Below are positions 28,840-37,445 of a DNA stretch of 64,000 nt, piece by piece. The DNA lies in contig NZ_FTLX01000005.1 in assembly GCF_900156125.1 (NCBI RefSeq), forward strand, positions 186,001 through 250,000. The letters are read 5' to 3'. Both the position numbers and the translations under genes were made by a program. The notes below the pieces were generated by a model, which saw only the letters and a program-made list of their open reading frames with translations, had not been told where the DNA came from and made no database searches. Positions within the stretch are counted from its first letter, which is position 1. The number at the start of each line of letters is the position of its first letter. The DNA comes from Domibacillus enclensis (GTDB taxonomy: Bacteria; Bacillota; Bacilli; Bacillales; Domibacillaceae).

Positions 28840-30054
28840 TTATGAGTCAATTGATGACCAATAGGATTTATTTCGCAAGCCCGTCCGGCGTACAAACGAT
28901 TCCGCATTCACTTGAACAGTAAGCGAAGGAAACATTTCATCATCCCATGTTTTTTTGACTTTATTCCAGTAGGTGGGGTCTTTTCGATGAACCGCTTCCC
29001 CGAAGCCAAATACATCTGCATGATACTGCTGCACTTTTTGGACGGAATGGAGGATGTCCTGCTCGATGACTTTATTCATTTCTTTTTCGATATCTGCGAG
29101 AACGTGGGGATCGTTTAAGCTAATGGCCTGCTTTACTTCCATAATGTCTCCTTCTGCTTGAACATGGATAGAAATAACAGGCTTTTCATGTTTTATGTCA
29201 ACACGCACCTCCGTTTGTTGACGTGAGACTTGAAATGCGATGGCATTTTTTTGATCCTTCCAGTCGAGATTCAAGTTAGTTGATAGTAATTTATCCATTG
29301 TCCAGGTCGTTCCTCTTGCCAGGTCATCATCAAGCCAGCCGATTAATTTATCCTTTTTGAAAACAGCCATTCCATTTGCGTATGGAGCTGTTTCAAGCTG
29401 AGCGGATTGAAGGTTTTCCTGTTTATTGCCATCTTCTGCGCTGCCTTTCAGGGAGACGCCGCTGATCAATGGTTCTGATCCTGGTGAAACAAGAGTATGG
29501 ATCACATCGTGAACTCTCGTATTAAAATGCTCGCCCTGTATGAGTTCATTTAAAGAAATCATTTTTATGATTTTTTCGGAAGGCAGCTTATCGATGCCTG
29601 TTAACGTCTGAACAACCATCTCTGCTTTTTCACCGCGAGCAATGACCACCTTTGTCGTATTACGAAATTCTATGCCACGATCAATTCCGTCAAAAACAGC
29701 GGCAATGCCTTCTTCAGCTGCTAACTTTTCGCTAATGACAATGACATTTGTATGAGCATAATACGGCTGCCGTGAAATTTTTCCGGATAATTGTCCATGC
29801 AGGTCTATCAAGTTATCTGCTTCCGCTTTATAAACGGCAATGGGCAGGTTTTCGCCGCCGCCGCCCTGGAGACCGCTTGCCACATTGCTTGGAATCACGA
29901 TTTGAAAGGTGCCTACATACTGACCGCTTTCAGTGATATCGAGCCCTAGCGCTGACACAATCGCCAGGTCCGTCAGTTCTCTCTTGTCCCAGCAGCCGGC
30001 GAGTAAAAAAGAAGCAGCGGCCAGGATCAAGCTCATGATCAGATTACGTTTCAT
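28840..30054 (-). CDS. Germinant receptor C subunit, lipoprotein
   Basis: 404 residues from the ATG at 30054, selected because GGAAGGAG is upstream and a clean lipoprotein signal follows (lipobox LAGC, C21, then WDKRELTDLAIVSALGLDI, the family signature). The frame is open upstream only because it overlaps the A gene. Ger(x)C-type lipoprotein attached to the outer face of the inner spore membrane. It overlaps the A gene by 11 bp. Confidence 0.93.
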   Translation of the reverse strand: MKRNLIMSLILAAASFLLAGCWDKRELTDLAIVSALGLDITESGQYVGTFQIVIPSNVASGLQGGGGENLPIAVYKAEADNLIDLHGQLSGKISRQPYYAHTNVIVISEKLAAEEGIAAVFDGIDRGIEFRNTTKVVIARGEKAEMVVQTLTGIDKLPSEKIIKMISLNELIQGEHFNTRVHDVIHTLVSPGSEPLISGVSLKGSAEDGNKQENLQSAQLETAPYANGMAVFKKDKLIGWLDDDLARGTTWTMDKLLSTNLNLDWKDQKNAIAFQVSRQQTEVRVDIKHEKPVISIHVQAEGDIMEVKQAISLNDPHVLADIEKEMNKVIEQDILHSVQKVQQYHADVFGFGEAVHRKDPTYWNKVKKTWDDEMFPSLTVQVNAESFVRRTGLRNKSYWSSIDS

Positions 30055-31645
30055 TGGTTTCTCCTTCCACTGTTTTCTTGTTGACCATGCCTTTAGGAAC
30101 AGAGTGATCGTATTCTTGTCCACGTTCACTTCGCGTTGGATTGCTGTGTCCAAAAAGCCGAGGGCGGTTTTTGGAAAATAAAAGGGGCAGCCGGATAAAG
30201 GTGTCGCCCACATTTTTCGCAATAAAAGGCGCAAGCGGTGACATATATGGAACACCGAATGAGCGAAGGCTGCACAAATGAACAATCATGGCCATGAAAA
30301 TGAGGGCGACGCCGTAAAAGCCAAAAGAAGCAGCTGCTCCCATGAATAAAAAGCGCAGGAGCCGCGCAGACATGGCGATTGAATAAGATGGGGTCGCAAA
30401 ACTCGTAATCGCCGTAATGGAGACGATAATGACCATCGCTGGCGACACAATGCCTGCCTGAACGGCGGCTTGTCCGATGACAAGGGCACCAACAATCGAG
30501 ACAGTAGAGCCGATTGCTTTCGGCATCCGCACGCCTGCTTCTCTCAAAATCTCAAATGTGATTTCCATAATGAGTGCTTCAACAAATGCGGGAAAAGGAA
30601 CGTTATCCCGCTGTGCAGCGACAATGATTAAAAGACCGGTTGGGATCATCTCTTGATGAAAGGTCGTAGCAGCAATATAAACGGCGGGTCCTATTAATGA
30701 GATAAGGAAAACGAGAACACGCAGCATCCGGATTGCCGTTGCGATATCGAACCGGGAATAGTAATCTTCTGCCGACTGAAAAAACTGAACAAAAACGGCC
30801 GGTGCCAGAAGAACGAAGGGAGTGCCATTCACAATGATGGCTACCCGGCCTTCAAGAAGGTTCGCGGTGACAATGTCCGGTCGTTCAGTGTTGATAATCG
30901 TAGGAAAGGGCGTAAACGTTTCATCTTCAATAAGCTGTTCAACATATCCTGATTCGAGGACACCGTCCATGTTAATTTTTTTAAGCCTTCTGCGTACTTC
31001 TCCCAGCACTTCCTCACTGACGAGACCGTTTATGTACATAACGGCTACATCTGTTTTCGTTTGCTTGCCGACTTTCATTGTTTCCACCCATACGTTTGGA
31101 TTGTGAATCATGCGCCGGATTAAAGCGATGTTCGTTGCCATTGATTCGGTAAACCCTTCCTTGGGGCCGCGTACGGATACTTGAGTTGATGCTTCCTGAA
31201 TGCTGCGCCTTTCTCCGCCCTTCACATCCGTGATGACTGCTGTTGACGTGCCGTCCATAAAAAGAACAGCATCACCGCCCACAACAGCCAGAATCGCTTC
31301 CTCATACTTTTTAGTGAATTGAATGCTCCCGAGGGCGATGCTCTGCCTTGCGATGATGGGAAGTGCTTCATCCGGCGGAAGTGGTTTTGGCAGGGCTTCA
31401 TGCTTCAGCAATGGCTCGAGCAGGCTTTCCTGAATCGGAACGGAATCAATCAATCCATCTGTGTAAACAACAGCTGCTTTATAATGGCCGATAGAAAGTG
31501 TTCGGATAATAATGTCAGGGCTGTAGCCGGTTTTTTGCCGGATTGTATCCAGGTTTGCAGACAAAGAAGAAGGGATCAAATCTTCACTCCCCGATGATTG
31601 TTTTGCACGGACAGCTGTCTTTCTTCGTTTGAAAAATGATTTCAT
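30044..31645 (-). CDS. Germinant receptor A subunit (GerAA type)
   Basis: 533 residues, ATG after GGAGAAC. A hydrophilic N-terminal domain of about 300 residues containing GPKEGFTESMATNIALIRRMI, followed by several membrane helices with DNVPFPAFVEALIMEITFEILREAG, the most conserved stretch of GerA proteins. With the B and C subunits it starts germination when nutrient binds. First gene of the minus-strand operon; I could not find a convincing sigma-G promoter. Confidence 0.94.
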   Translation of the reverse strand: MKSFFKRRKTAVRAKQSSGSEDLIPSSLSANLDTIRQKTGYSPDIIIRTLSIGHYKAAVVYTDGLIDSVPIQESLLEPLLKHEALPKPLPPDEALPIIARQSIALGSIQFTKKYEEAILAVVGGDAVLFMDGTSTAVITDVKGGERRSIQEASTQVSVRGPKEGFTESMATNIALIRRMIHNPNVWVETMKVGKQTKTDVAVMYINGLVSEEVLGEVRRRLKKINMDGVLESGYVEQLIEDETFTPFPTIINTERPDIVTANLLEGRVAIIVNGTPFVLLAPAVFVQFFQSAEDYYSRFDIATAIRMLRVLVFLISLIGPAVYIAATTFHQEMIPTGLLIIVAAQRDNVPFPAFVEALIMEITFEILREAGVRMPKAIGSTVSIVGALVIGQAAVQAGIVSPAMVIIVSITAITSFATPSYSIAMSARLLRFLFMGAAASFGFYGVALIFMAMIVHLCSLRSFGVPYMSPLAPFIAKNVGDTFIRLPLLFSKNRPRLFGHSNPTRSERGQEYDHSVPKGMVNKKTVEGETNET

Positions 31646-31762
31646 CTTCCGTTCTCCTTTTTTTCAACCATTCTCACCATATTGGCGAGATTTAAAACAG
31701 AAGATTTCAAGATTCACACAATCTGACTAAATATGCTACACTCATACTACGAGGTGATACGG

Positions 31763-32608
31763 ATGATTTGGACTGGGGTAACAGGCTGGGGAGATCATGA
31801 CACACTGTATACACAAGGGGTCGCTTCCCGGGATAAATTAACGGAATATGCGGCTCATTTTCCGACGGTTGAAGTCGATTCAACCTTTTACGCTGTGCAG
31901 CCTGAACGCAATATGCGCAAATGGACAGACGAAACACCTGAGGATTTCCGGTTTGTGGTTAAAGCGTTTCAAGGAATGACGGGCCATGAACGAGGAGACA
32001 TTCCGTTTGATTCAAAAGAAGACATGTTTCACGCTTTTAATCTGTCTTTAACGCCAATGGTGGAAGCGGGCAAGCTTGCGATGGTTTTGTTTCAATTTCC
32101 GCCGTGGTTTGACTGCACGAGGGAGAATGTGACATACATCCGGTACTGCAAGGAACAGATGGGGCCGGTTCCGCTGGCGATCGAATTCCGCAATCAGACG
32201 TGGTATCAAGCGAAGTATATAGATAAAACCCTTTCTTTTTTAGAGCAGGAGGACTGGATTCACACTGTTTGTGATGAACCTCAGGCAGGTGATGGATCGA
32301 TTCCGATCGTGCTGCAGGCAACGAATAAAGAAAAAACGCTGGTTCGCCTCCACGGCCGCAACCGGGCGGGCTGGCGGAAAAACGGCCAAAAAAATTGGCG
32401 CGAAGTCCGGTACTTGTACCGATACAATGAACATGAGCTGCGCCAGTGGATGGATTTTACCGCTGAACTTCAGAAGCAGTCGAAAGATGTGTATGTCCTG
32501 TTTAACAACAATTCCGGCGGAGATGCGGCGGATAATGCCAAGCAATATGTAAACCTGGCCGGTATTCAGTACGACAACCTGGCTTCCCGCCAGCTGGATT
32601 TATTTTAG
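31763..32608 (+). CDS. yunF: DUF72 protein YunF
   Basis: 281 residues from the ATG at 31763, after GAGGTGATACGG. DUF72 TIM-barrel protein: FYAVQPERNMRKWTDETPEDFRF, AIEFRNQTWY, RLHGRNRAGW and YVLFNNNSGGDAADNA are the characteristic segments. Distantly related to UVDE endonuclease and sugar isomerases; biochemical role unknown. Divergent from the germinant operon and followed by yunE at 12 bp. Confidence 0.9.
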   Translation: MIWTGVTGWGDHDTLYTQGVASRDKLTEYAAHFPTVEVDSTFYAVQPERNMRKWTDETPEDFRFVVKAFQGMTGHERGDIPFDSKEDMFHAFNLSLTPMVEAGKLAMVLFQFPPWFDCTRENVTYIRYCKEQMGPVPLAIEFRNQTWYQAKYIDKTLSFLEQEDWIHTVCDEPQAGDGSIPIVLQATNKEKTLVRLHGRNRAGWRKNGQKNWREVRYLYRYNEHELRQWMDFTAELQKQSKDVYVLFNNNSGGDAADNAKQYVNLAGIQYDNLASRQLDLF

Positions 32609-32620
32609 GAGGCCTGGCCG

Positions 32621-33430
32621 ATGGAATGGGTGATCTTACTTGGAGTAGGTCTGGCAGCGGCGATTACCGGCTCGCTTGTCGGTCTTGGAGGCGGCATTAT
32701 CATCGTGCCGGCCCTGCTTTTTTTAGGCGGCACAGCGCTTCTTGCGAACGTTTCCCCGCAAATAGCAGTCGGCACGTCCTCTGTTATTTTAATCGTGACC
32801 GGTTTGTCGTCGACACTGGCTTACATGAAGCAGAAAAAAGTGGATTACCGGCTGGGGCTTATATTGTTTATCGGCAGCGCTCCGGGAAGTATTCTGGGTG
32901 CCTGGGCGAACAAAGGGTTGAATGTCGATCAATTCAGCTTATATTTCGGCTTGTTTATGGTGCTGATGTCCTTCGTTCTAATGCTGAAAAGCCGGGCAAA
33001 ACCCGTGTTTGGAGCACGTGGAATAGCGAGGACATTTGTCGACAGCGAGGGCACACATACGTACGCGATTGAACCGGTGACAGGCACCGCAGCTTCATTT
33101 ACGGTCGGGTTTTTCGGGGGACTGTTTGGAATTGGCGGAGGGTCGCTTATGGTGCCGGCGATGATTATGCTGTTTGCTGTGCCGCCGCACGTGGCGGTCG
33201 CGACCTCCATGCTTCTCATCTTTTTGTCTGCCTGCGTGTCAAGCGTGACCCACGTGGCTCTTGGGAATGTAGAGTGGTTGTATGCGGCGGCTCTCGTGCC
33301 GGGCGCGTGGTTCGGCGCCAAGCTCGGTGCCTGGCTGAATGCGCGAATGGCTTCGAAAACGGTGGTGCTGCTGCTTCGTCTCGTCTTGATTTTGGTCGGA
33401 GTCCGCCTTATTTGGCAAGGCATTCATTAA
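32621..33430 (+). CDS. yunE: TauE/SafE family membrane transporter YunE
   Basis: 269 residues, ATG after AGGAGGCC. Eight predicted membrane helices and two pseudo-repeats with GSLVGLGGGIIIVPALL near residue 16 and GFFGGLFGIGGGSLMVPAMIML near 163, the signature of the sulfite/organosulfonate exporter family. Substrate unknown. Operon with yunF and yunD. Confidence 0.9.
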   Translation: MEWVILLGVGLAAAITGSLVGLGGGIIIVPALLFLGGTALLANVSPQIAVGTSSVILIVTGLSSTLAYMKQKKVDYRLGLILFIGSAPGSILGAWANKGLNVDQFSLYFGLFMVLMSFVLMLKSRAKPVFGARGIARTFVDSEGTHTYAIEPVTGTAASFTVGFFGGLFGIGGGSLMVPAMIMLFAVPPHVAVATSMLLIFLSACVSSVTHVALGNVEWLYAAALVPGAWFGAKLGAWLNARMASKTVVLLLRLVLILVGVRLIWQGIH

Positions 33431-33443
33431 AGGTGGAGTGAAA

Positions 33444-34802
33444 ATGAAAAAGACGATACATATTTATCATACGAATGATTTACACAGCCATTTTGAAAAC
33501 TGGCCAAGAATTGCTCATTTTATAAAGGAGCGCCGACGTCTTCATGACGAGGCGGGAGAGTATTCCTTTGCGTTTGATATCGGTGATCACGTGGACCGGG
33601 CGCATCCTCTTACGGAAGGAACGCTAGGCACGTATAATATTGACCTGCTGAATGAGTCACAATTTCATGCAGTAGCCATCGGCAACAATGAAGGCATTAC
33701 GATGCCCCGTGAAGCGTTAAACAGGCTGTATGAGCATGCTTCATTCCCCGTTGTCTGCGCTAATCTGTTCGAGAAAAACGGCGAAACGCGCCCGGACTGG
33801 CTTGTGCCGCATACGTTTTTCCAGGCGGGGGATACAACGATTGCCGTTACCTCTGCCACGGCTCAATATACCGCATTTTATGAGCTGCTTGACTGGTGTG
33901 TAACACTGCCGGTCGATGAACTGAAAAAGCAGATTGCGATGCTGAAAAAGAGAGCAGACATTGTCATTGTCCTGTCGCATCTGGGCATGTACGATGATGA
34001 AAAGCTGGCTGAAGAAACCGAGGCCGACGTGATCCTTGGCGGACATACACATCATGTGTTTCATGAAGGCAAAATGGTGAACGGCACTTTGCTTGCCGCA
34101 GCGGGAAAGTACGGCTACTTCGCCGGACACGTGGAACTGGATCTCGACGTGGAAAGCGGCCGTGTTGTGGCGAAGCGGGCACGCGTTTTTGAAACGAACC
34201 GCTCTCTGAAGCCCCCTCAAGATGAGCAGGAACAGCAGGAACGAATTGAAGAGCGAGGCAGACAAGCGCTGTCCGTCCCAGTCGTTCATTTGGACAAGCC
34301 GATTGAAAGCCATTGGTTTGATCCGTCGCCGCTGCCGCAAATGCTGACAGAAGCCTTGACAGACTGGTGCCAGGCCGACTGCTCGTTTTTAAATGCGGGC
34401 GTTGTTCTCGGCCATTTGCCGGCCGGAAACGTAACGAAGTATGACTTGCATAAGCTGCTGCCGCATCCAATCAACCCGTGTTTAATTGAGTTGACCGGTG
34501 CGGAGCTTTCCGAAGTGCTTCGCCAGACGCGTGACGAAAAATGGCCTCATCTGCAAGTCAAAGGGCTGGGCTTTCGCGGCAGTGTAATGGGCCGGTTTGT
34601 GTATGACCGAATCAAAATGAACGGCCCGCACTTTTTAATCAACGGAGAGGCGATCGAGTTAAAAAAGACATACAAGCTGGCGACGCTTGATATGTTTACG
34701 TACGGACATTACTTTGTTGAGCTTCATAGAGCCCGCTCCAAGCGTTATTTTATGCCTGAATTTTTACGTGATCTGATGGAATGGAAGCTTTTGCAGCAAT
34801 AA
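33444..34802 (+). CDS. yunD: Metallophosphoesterase/5'-nucleotidase YunD
   Basis: 452 residues from the ATG at 33444, since the in-frame GTG at 33438 touches the AGGTGGA ribosome site. Two domains: a calcineurin-like phosphoesterase (HTNDLHSHF, FDIGDHVDR, IGNNEG, LSHLGMYDD, LGGHTHH) and a 5'-nucleotidase C-terminal domain (FLNAGVVLGHLPAGNVTKYDLHKLLPHP). The usual GNHE motif is GNNE here, a variant I believe is typical of YunD. No signal peptide, so it acts in the cytoplasm, unlike secreted UshA. Confidence 0.9.
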   Translation: MKKTIHIYHTNDLHSHFENWPRIAHFIKERRRLHDEAGEYSFAFDIGDHVDRAHPLTEGTLGTYNIDLLNESQFHAVAIGNNEGITMPREALNRLYEHASFPVVCANLFEKNGETRPDWLVPHTFFQAGDTTIAVTSATAQYTAFYELLDWCVTLPVDELKKQIAMLKKRADIVIVLSHLGMYDDEKLAEETEADVILGGHTHHVFHEGKMVNGTLLAAAGKYGYFAGHVELDLDVESGRVVAKRARVFETNRSLKPPQDEQEQQERIEERGRQALSVPVVHLDKPIESHWFDPSPLPQMLTEALTDWCQADCSFLNAGVVLGHLPAGNVTKYDLHKLLPHPINPCLIELTGAELSEVLRQTRDEKWPHLQVKGLGFRGSVMGRFVYDRIKMNGPHFLINGEAIELKKTYKLATLDMFTYGHYFVELHRARSKRYFMPEFLRDLMEWKLLQQ

Positions 34803-34842
34803 ACCTTCTTCTCCGCATATACTGCGGAAAGGAGGTTTTTTT
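34801..34842 (+). promoter_or_regulatory. Terminator-like hairpin that contains the yunB ribosome site
   Basis: AAACCT (34801-34806), CTT and TCCGCA (34812-34817) pair with TGCGGA (34823-34828), AAG and AGGTTT (34833-34838), and T7 follows at 34836-34842. The yunB Shine-Dalgarno AAAGGAGG (34828-34835) lies in the 3' arm and the yunB ATG follows at once. The structure could end yunD transcription and also hide the yunB start. Confidence 0.75.
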
Positions 34843-35574
34843 ATGCGGCGGCGGAGAAAATGGCGCAGCAGATCGCAGATGTCTATGCGCCACCGGCTTG
34901 TGACAGCGTTCCTTTTGTTTGTTCTTGGCGTCATCTTTCTTTTTTGGCTGATCAACCGGAATCTTCAGCCGGTTTTGTTAAATTATGCAGATGCCCAAAC
35001 CGAAAAAATTGCCTCGATGGTGCTGCAAAAAGCGATTAGCCGGGAGATCACAGAAAACCTTGATATAAAAGACATTATGATCACGGAAGGAGGAGAAGGC
35101 GGGTCCACTTCCTTTAATACACAAGTGATTAACAAAGTGCTTGCAGAAGTAACCGATCTTGCAGAGGAAAATCTCGACCAGGCAGAAGCGGGGGATTTAA
35201 GAGAGCTGGAGAAATTATCTGGGGTCGATATCGATGCTAAACGAACGGCACAAGGGGATGGCATTGCTTACACCATTCCGCTCGGACAAATTACGAACAA
35301 TGCCATTCTCGGTAATATCGGGCCCCGCATCCCGATCCGCTTTCATGCGATAGGAGACGTAACATCCAATGTGGAAACGAAGGTTGAGCCATTCGGCATT
35401 AATTCTGCTTATGTGGAGGTGTACATTGAACTGGAGGTGAACGTGCAGGTTATTGTGCCGTTTGCTTCTGATATGAAGGTGGTCAAGCAGACATTGCCGG
35501 TCGCCATGGGTCTCGTGCATGGAACTGTGCCTAATTATTATAATCCTGATTCTGTCGGGATTCCGGCAAAATAA
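34843..35574 (+). CDS. yunB: Sporulation protein YunB
   Basis: 243 residues, ATG at 34843. A very basic start (MRRRRKWRSRSQ) is followed by one membrane helix (19-40) and a 200-residue domain outside with VDIDAKRTAQGDGIAYTIPLGQITNN and VLHG-type TLPVAMGLVHGTVPNYY, typical of YunB. In B. subtilis it is made in the mother cell during sporulation. Its ribosome site is buried in the hairpin at 34801-34842. Confidence 0.92.
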   Translation: MRRRRKWRSRSQMSMRHRLVTAFLLFVLGVIFLFWLINRNLQPVLLNYADAQTEKIASMVLQKAISREITENLDIKDIMITEGGEGGSTSFNTQVINKVLAEVTDLAEENLDQAEAGDLRELEKLSGVDIDAKRTAQGDGIAYTIPLGQITNNAILGNIGPRIPIRFHAIGDVTSNVETKVEPFGINSAYVEVYIELEVNVQVIVPFASDMKVVKQTLPVAMGLVHGTVPNYYNPDSVGIPAK

Positions 35575-35632
35575 AAGAGTATGGATAATGTTCGGTTTTT
35601 TTGATAAGATGGTAGCGAATCTATCGTGCAAT

Positions 35633-35666
35633 AGCAATGAAGTGAAACAAGTCATTGCTTTTTTTG
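35633..35666 (+). terminator. yunB terminator
   Basis: AGCAATGA (35633-35640) pairs with TCATTGCT (35652-35659), followed by T. Confidence 0.85.
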
Positions 35667-35693
35667 TGCAATTCATTAGAAGGAGAGACGATT

Positions 35694-37271
35694 TTGGAAA
35701 ATACGATTTTTTCACTGTTGCCGCCTTTTTTGGCGATTGTAATGGTGGTTCTAACGCGCAGGGTGCTTCTGTCCCTTGGTGTAGGGATATTATCTGCTGC
35801 GCTGCTTCTCGCCAATTTTAACGTTGGCCAAACCCTTTCCATCACCTGGGGAGCCCTGGCTGGCAATGTGTATACGGTGACGGATGGAGCATTTGAATGG
35901 AGTATGTGGAATTTATATATCATTTTCTTCCTGCTTATTCTGGGCATCATCACCGCATTCATCACCATTTCAGGCGGAAGCCGCGCTTTTGGCGAATGGG
36001 CTGTGACACGCGTTAAGTCACGTACAGGTGCGCAGGTTATGGCGGCACTTCTTGGCATATTGATTTTCATTGATGACTACTTTAATGCGCTGGCGGTTGG
36101 GCAGGTATCGCGTCCGATCACAGACCGCCACCGGATTTCCCGGGCAAAGCTTGCTTACATTATTGACTCTACGTCCGCACCAGTTTGCGTTGTGGCACCT
36201 GTATCAAGCTGGGGAGCATACATTATCGGGCTGATCGGCACCATTTTGGCTGCTCATCAGGTAGCGGATGTCACGGCATTTTCAGCTTTCCTGCAAATGA
36301 TCCCAATGAATTATTACGTCTGGGCCGCGCTTGGCATGGTGTTTGTTGTGGCCTTGTTAAACCGTGACTTCGGCGCAATGAAAAAGCACGAAGACCATGC
36401 GATTCAAACGGGAGAGGTCGTGTTTACCGACCGCGAAATTCCCGGTGAATTAAAAGAAGACCTGCCTGTCAGTGACCGTGGAACCGTCGGCGGTCTCGTT
36501 TGGCCAATCGTTGCTTTGATTATTGGTACCGTGACGGCGATGGTGGTAACCGGCTATCAGGCGGCCGGTGCGGGAGCAGGCATTATGGCGATTTTTGAAA
36601 ATACAGATGTAGCCAAATCGCTGTTCTGGGGCGGATTAATCGGCTTTGTTGTTTCGCTTATTTCTTTCGCTCGCCAGGGCTCTGTGTTCCCTGAAGGAGC
36701 AGGGTCTGTCTTTAAAAAAGGGGTATTTGAAGGAATTAAATCAATGCTTCCAGCCGTTTACATTTTATTTTTAGCATGGACGATTGTTGCGTTGATCGGC
36801 GAGCTTGGAACGGGCACGTATTTAGCGGGTCTTGTTGAGCAGTCAAACATGAACATCGGGTTCCTGCCGGCCATTTTATTTATCGTTGCAGGCATTATGG
36901 CATTCTCAACCGGCACAAGCTGGGGCTCATTTGGCATTCTGCTTCCGATCGCTGGTGAAATTGCGGCGGCAACAGATATTTCCCTTCTGCTGCCGGCTTT
37001 GGCCGCTGTTCTCGCGGGCGCTGTATTCGGCGATCATTGCTCGCCGATCTCTGACACGACAATCCTTTCGTCAACAGGGGCGGGAAGCAATCATATCGAT
37101 CATGTGATGACACAAATTCCATATGCAGCGGTATCCGCTGTATGTGCAACAGCAGGGTATCTTGTTCTCGGCTTCACAGGCAGCACGCTGTTTGGGCTGC
37201 TCGTGACCCTTCTCTTGCTCGGTGTGGCGGCTATTCTATTAAAACGCCAAAAAACAAGCTCGCCTGCTTAA
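35694..37271 (+). CDS. nhaC: NhaC-family Na+/H+ antiporter
   Basis: 525 residues from a TTG start at 35694, favoured because AGAAGGAGAG lies 8 bp upstream; an upstream ATG at 35655 lies in the yunB terminator. About 12 membrane helices. Family motifs: FIDDYFNALAVGQVSRPITDRHRISRAK, DSTSAPVCVVAPVSSWGAY, FSTGTSWGSFGILLPI and VFGDHCSPISDTTILSSTGA. It would exchange sodium, or in some relatives malate or lactate, for protons. A hairpin with the stop codon in its loop (37253-37288) closes the gene. Confidence 0.9.
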   Translation: MENTIFSLLPPFLAIVMVVLTRRVLLSLGVGILSAALLLANFNVGQTLSITWGALAGNVYTVTDGAFEWSMWNLYIIFFLLILGIITAFITISGGSRAFGEWAVTRVKSRTGAQVMAALLGILIFIDDYFNALAVGQVSRPITDRHRISRAKLAYIIDSTSAPVCVVAPVSSWGAYIIGLIGTILAAHQVADVTAFSAFLQMIPMNYYVWAALGMVFVVALLNRDFGAMKKHEDHAIQTGEVVFTDREIPGELKEDLPVSDRGTVGGLVWPIVALIIGTVTAMVVTGYQAAGAGAGIMAIFENTDVAKSLFWGGLIGFVVSLISFARQGSVFPEGAGSVFKKGVFEGIKSMLPAVYILFLAWTIVALIGELGTGTYLAGLVEQSNMNIGFLPAILFIVAGIMAFSTGTSWGSFGILLPIAGEIAAATDISLLLPALAAVLAGAVFGDHCSPISDTTILSSTGAGSNHIDHVMTQIPYAAVSAVCATAGYLVLGFTGSTLFGLLVTLLLLGVAAILLKRQKTSSPA

Positions 37272-37341
37272 GCAGGCGGGCTTGTTCCGCGTCTTATACA
37301 GCCATGTATATATTATCCTCTGAAAATAATAAAAAAAGATA

Positions 37342-37370
37342 TTTACGAATATTTTAAACAATATTATAAT
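37342..37370 (+). promoter_or_regulatory. Promoter of the NSS transporter
   Basis: TTTACG (37342-37347), 17 bp, TATAAT (37365-37370), about 75 bp before the start. A short dyad TTCAG...CTGAA lies in the leader. Confidence 0.7.
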
Positions 37371-37445
37371 AAGGAGTGTCTTCAGAAGTTATCTGAAAAT
37401 ACAAAACTTTGGCACATTCGTGTAATTTAAGGAGGTCCATTATAC

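Noticed and set aside
28840-30285. N-terminal extension of the GerC-type gene to 30285
   Set aside because: The extra 77 codons overlap the A subunit gene and would hide the lipoprotein signal; ATG 30054 has a strong ribosome site.
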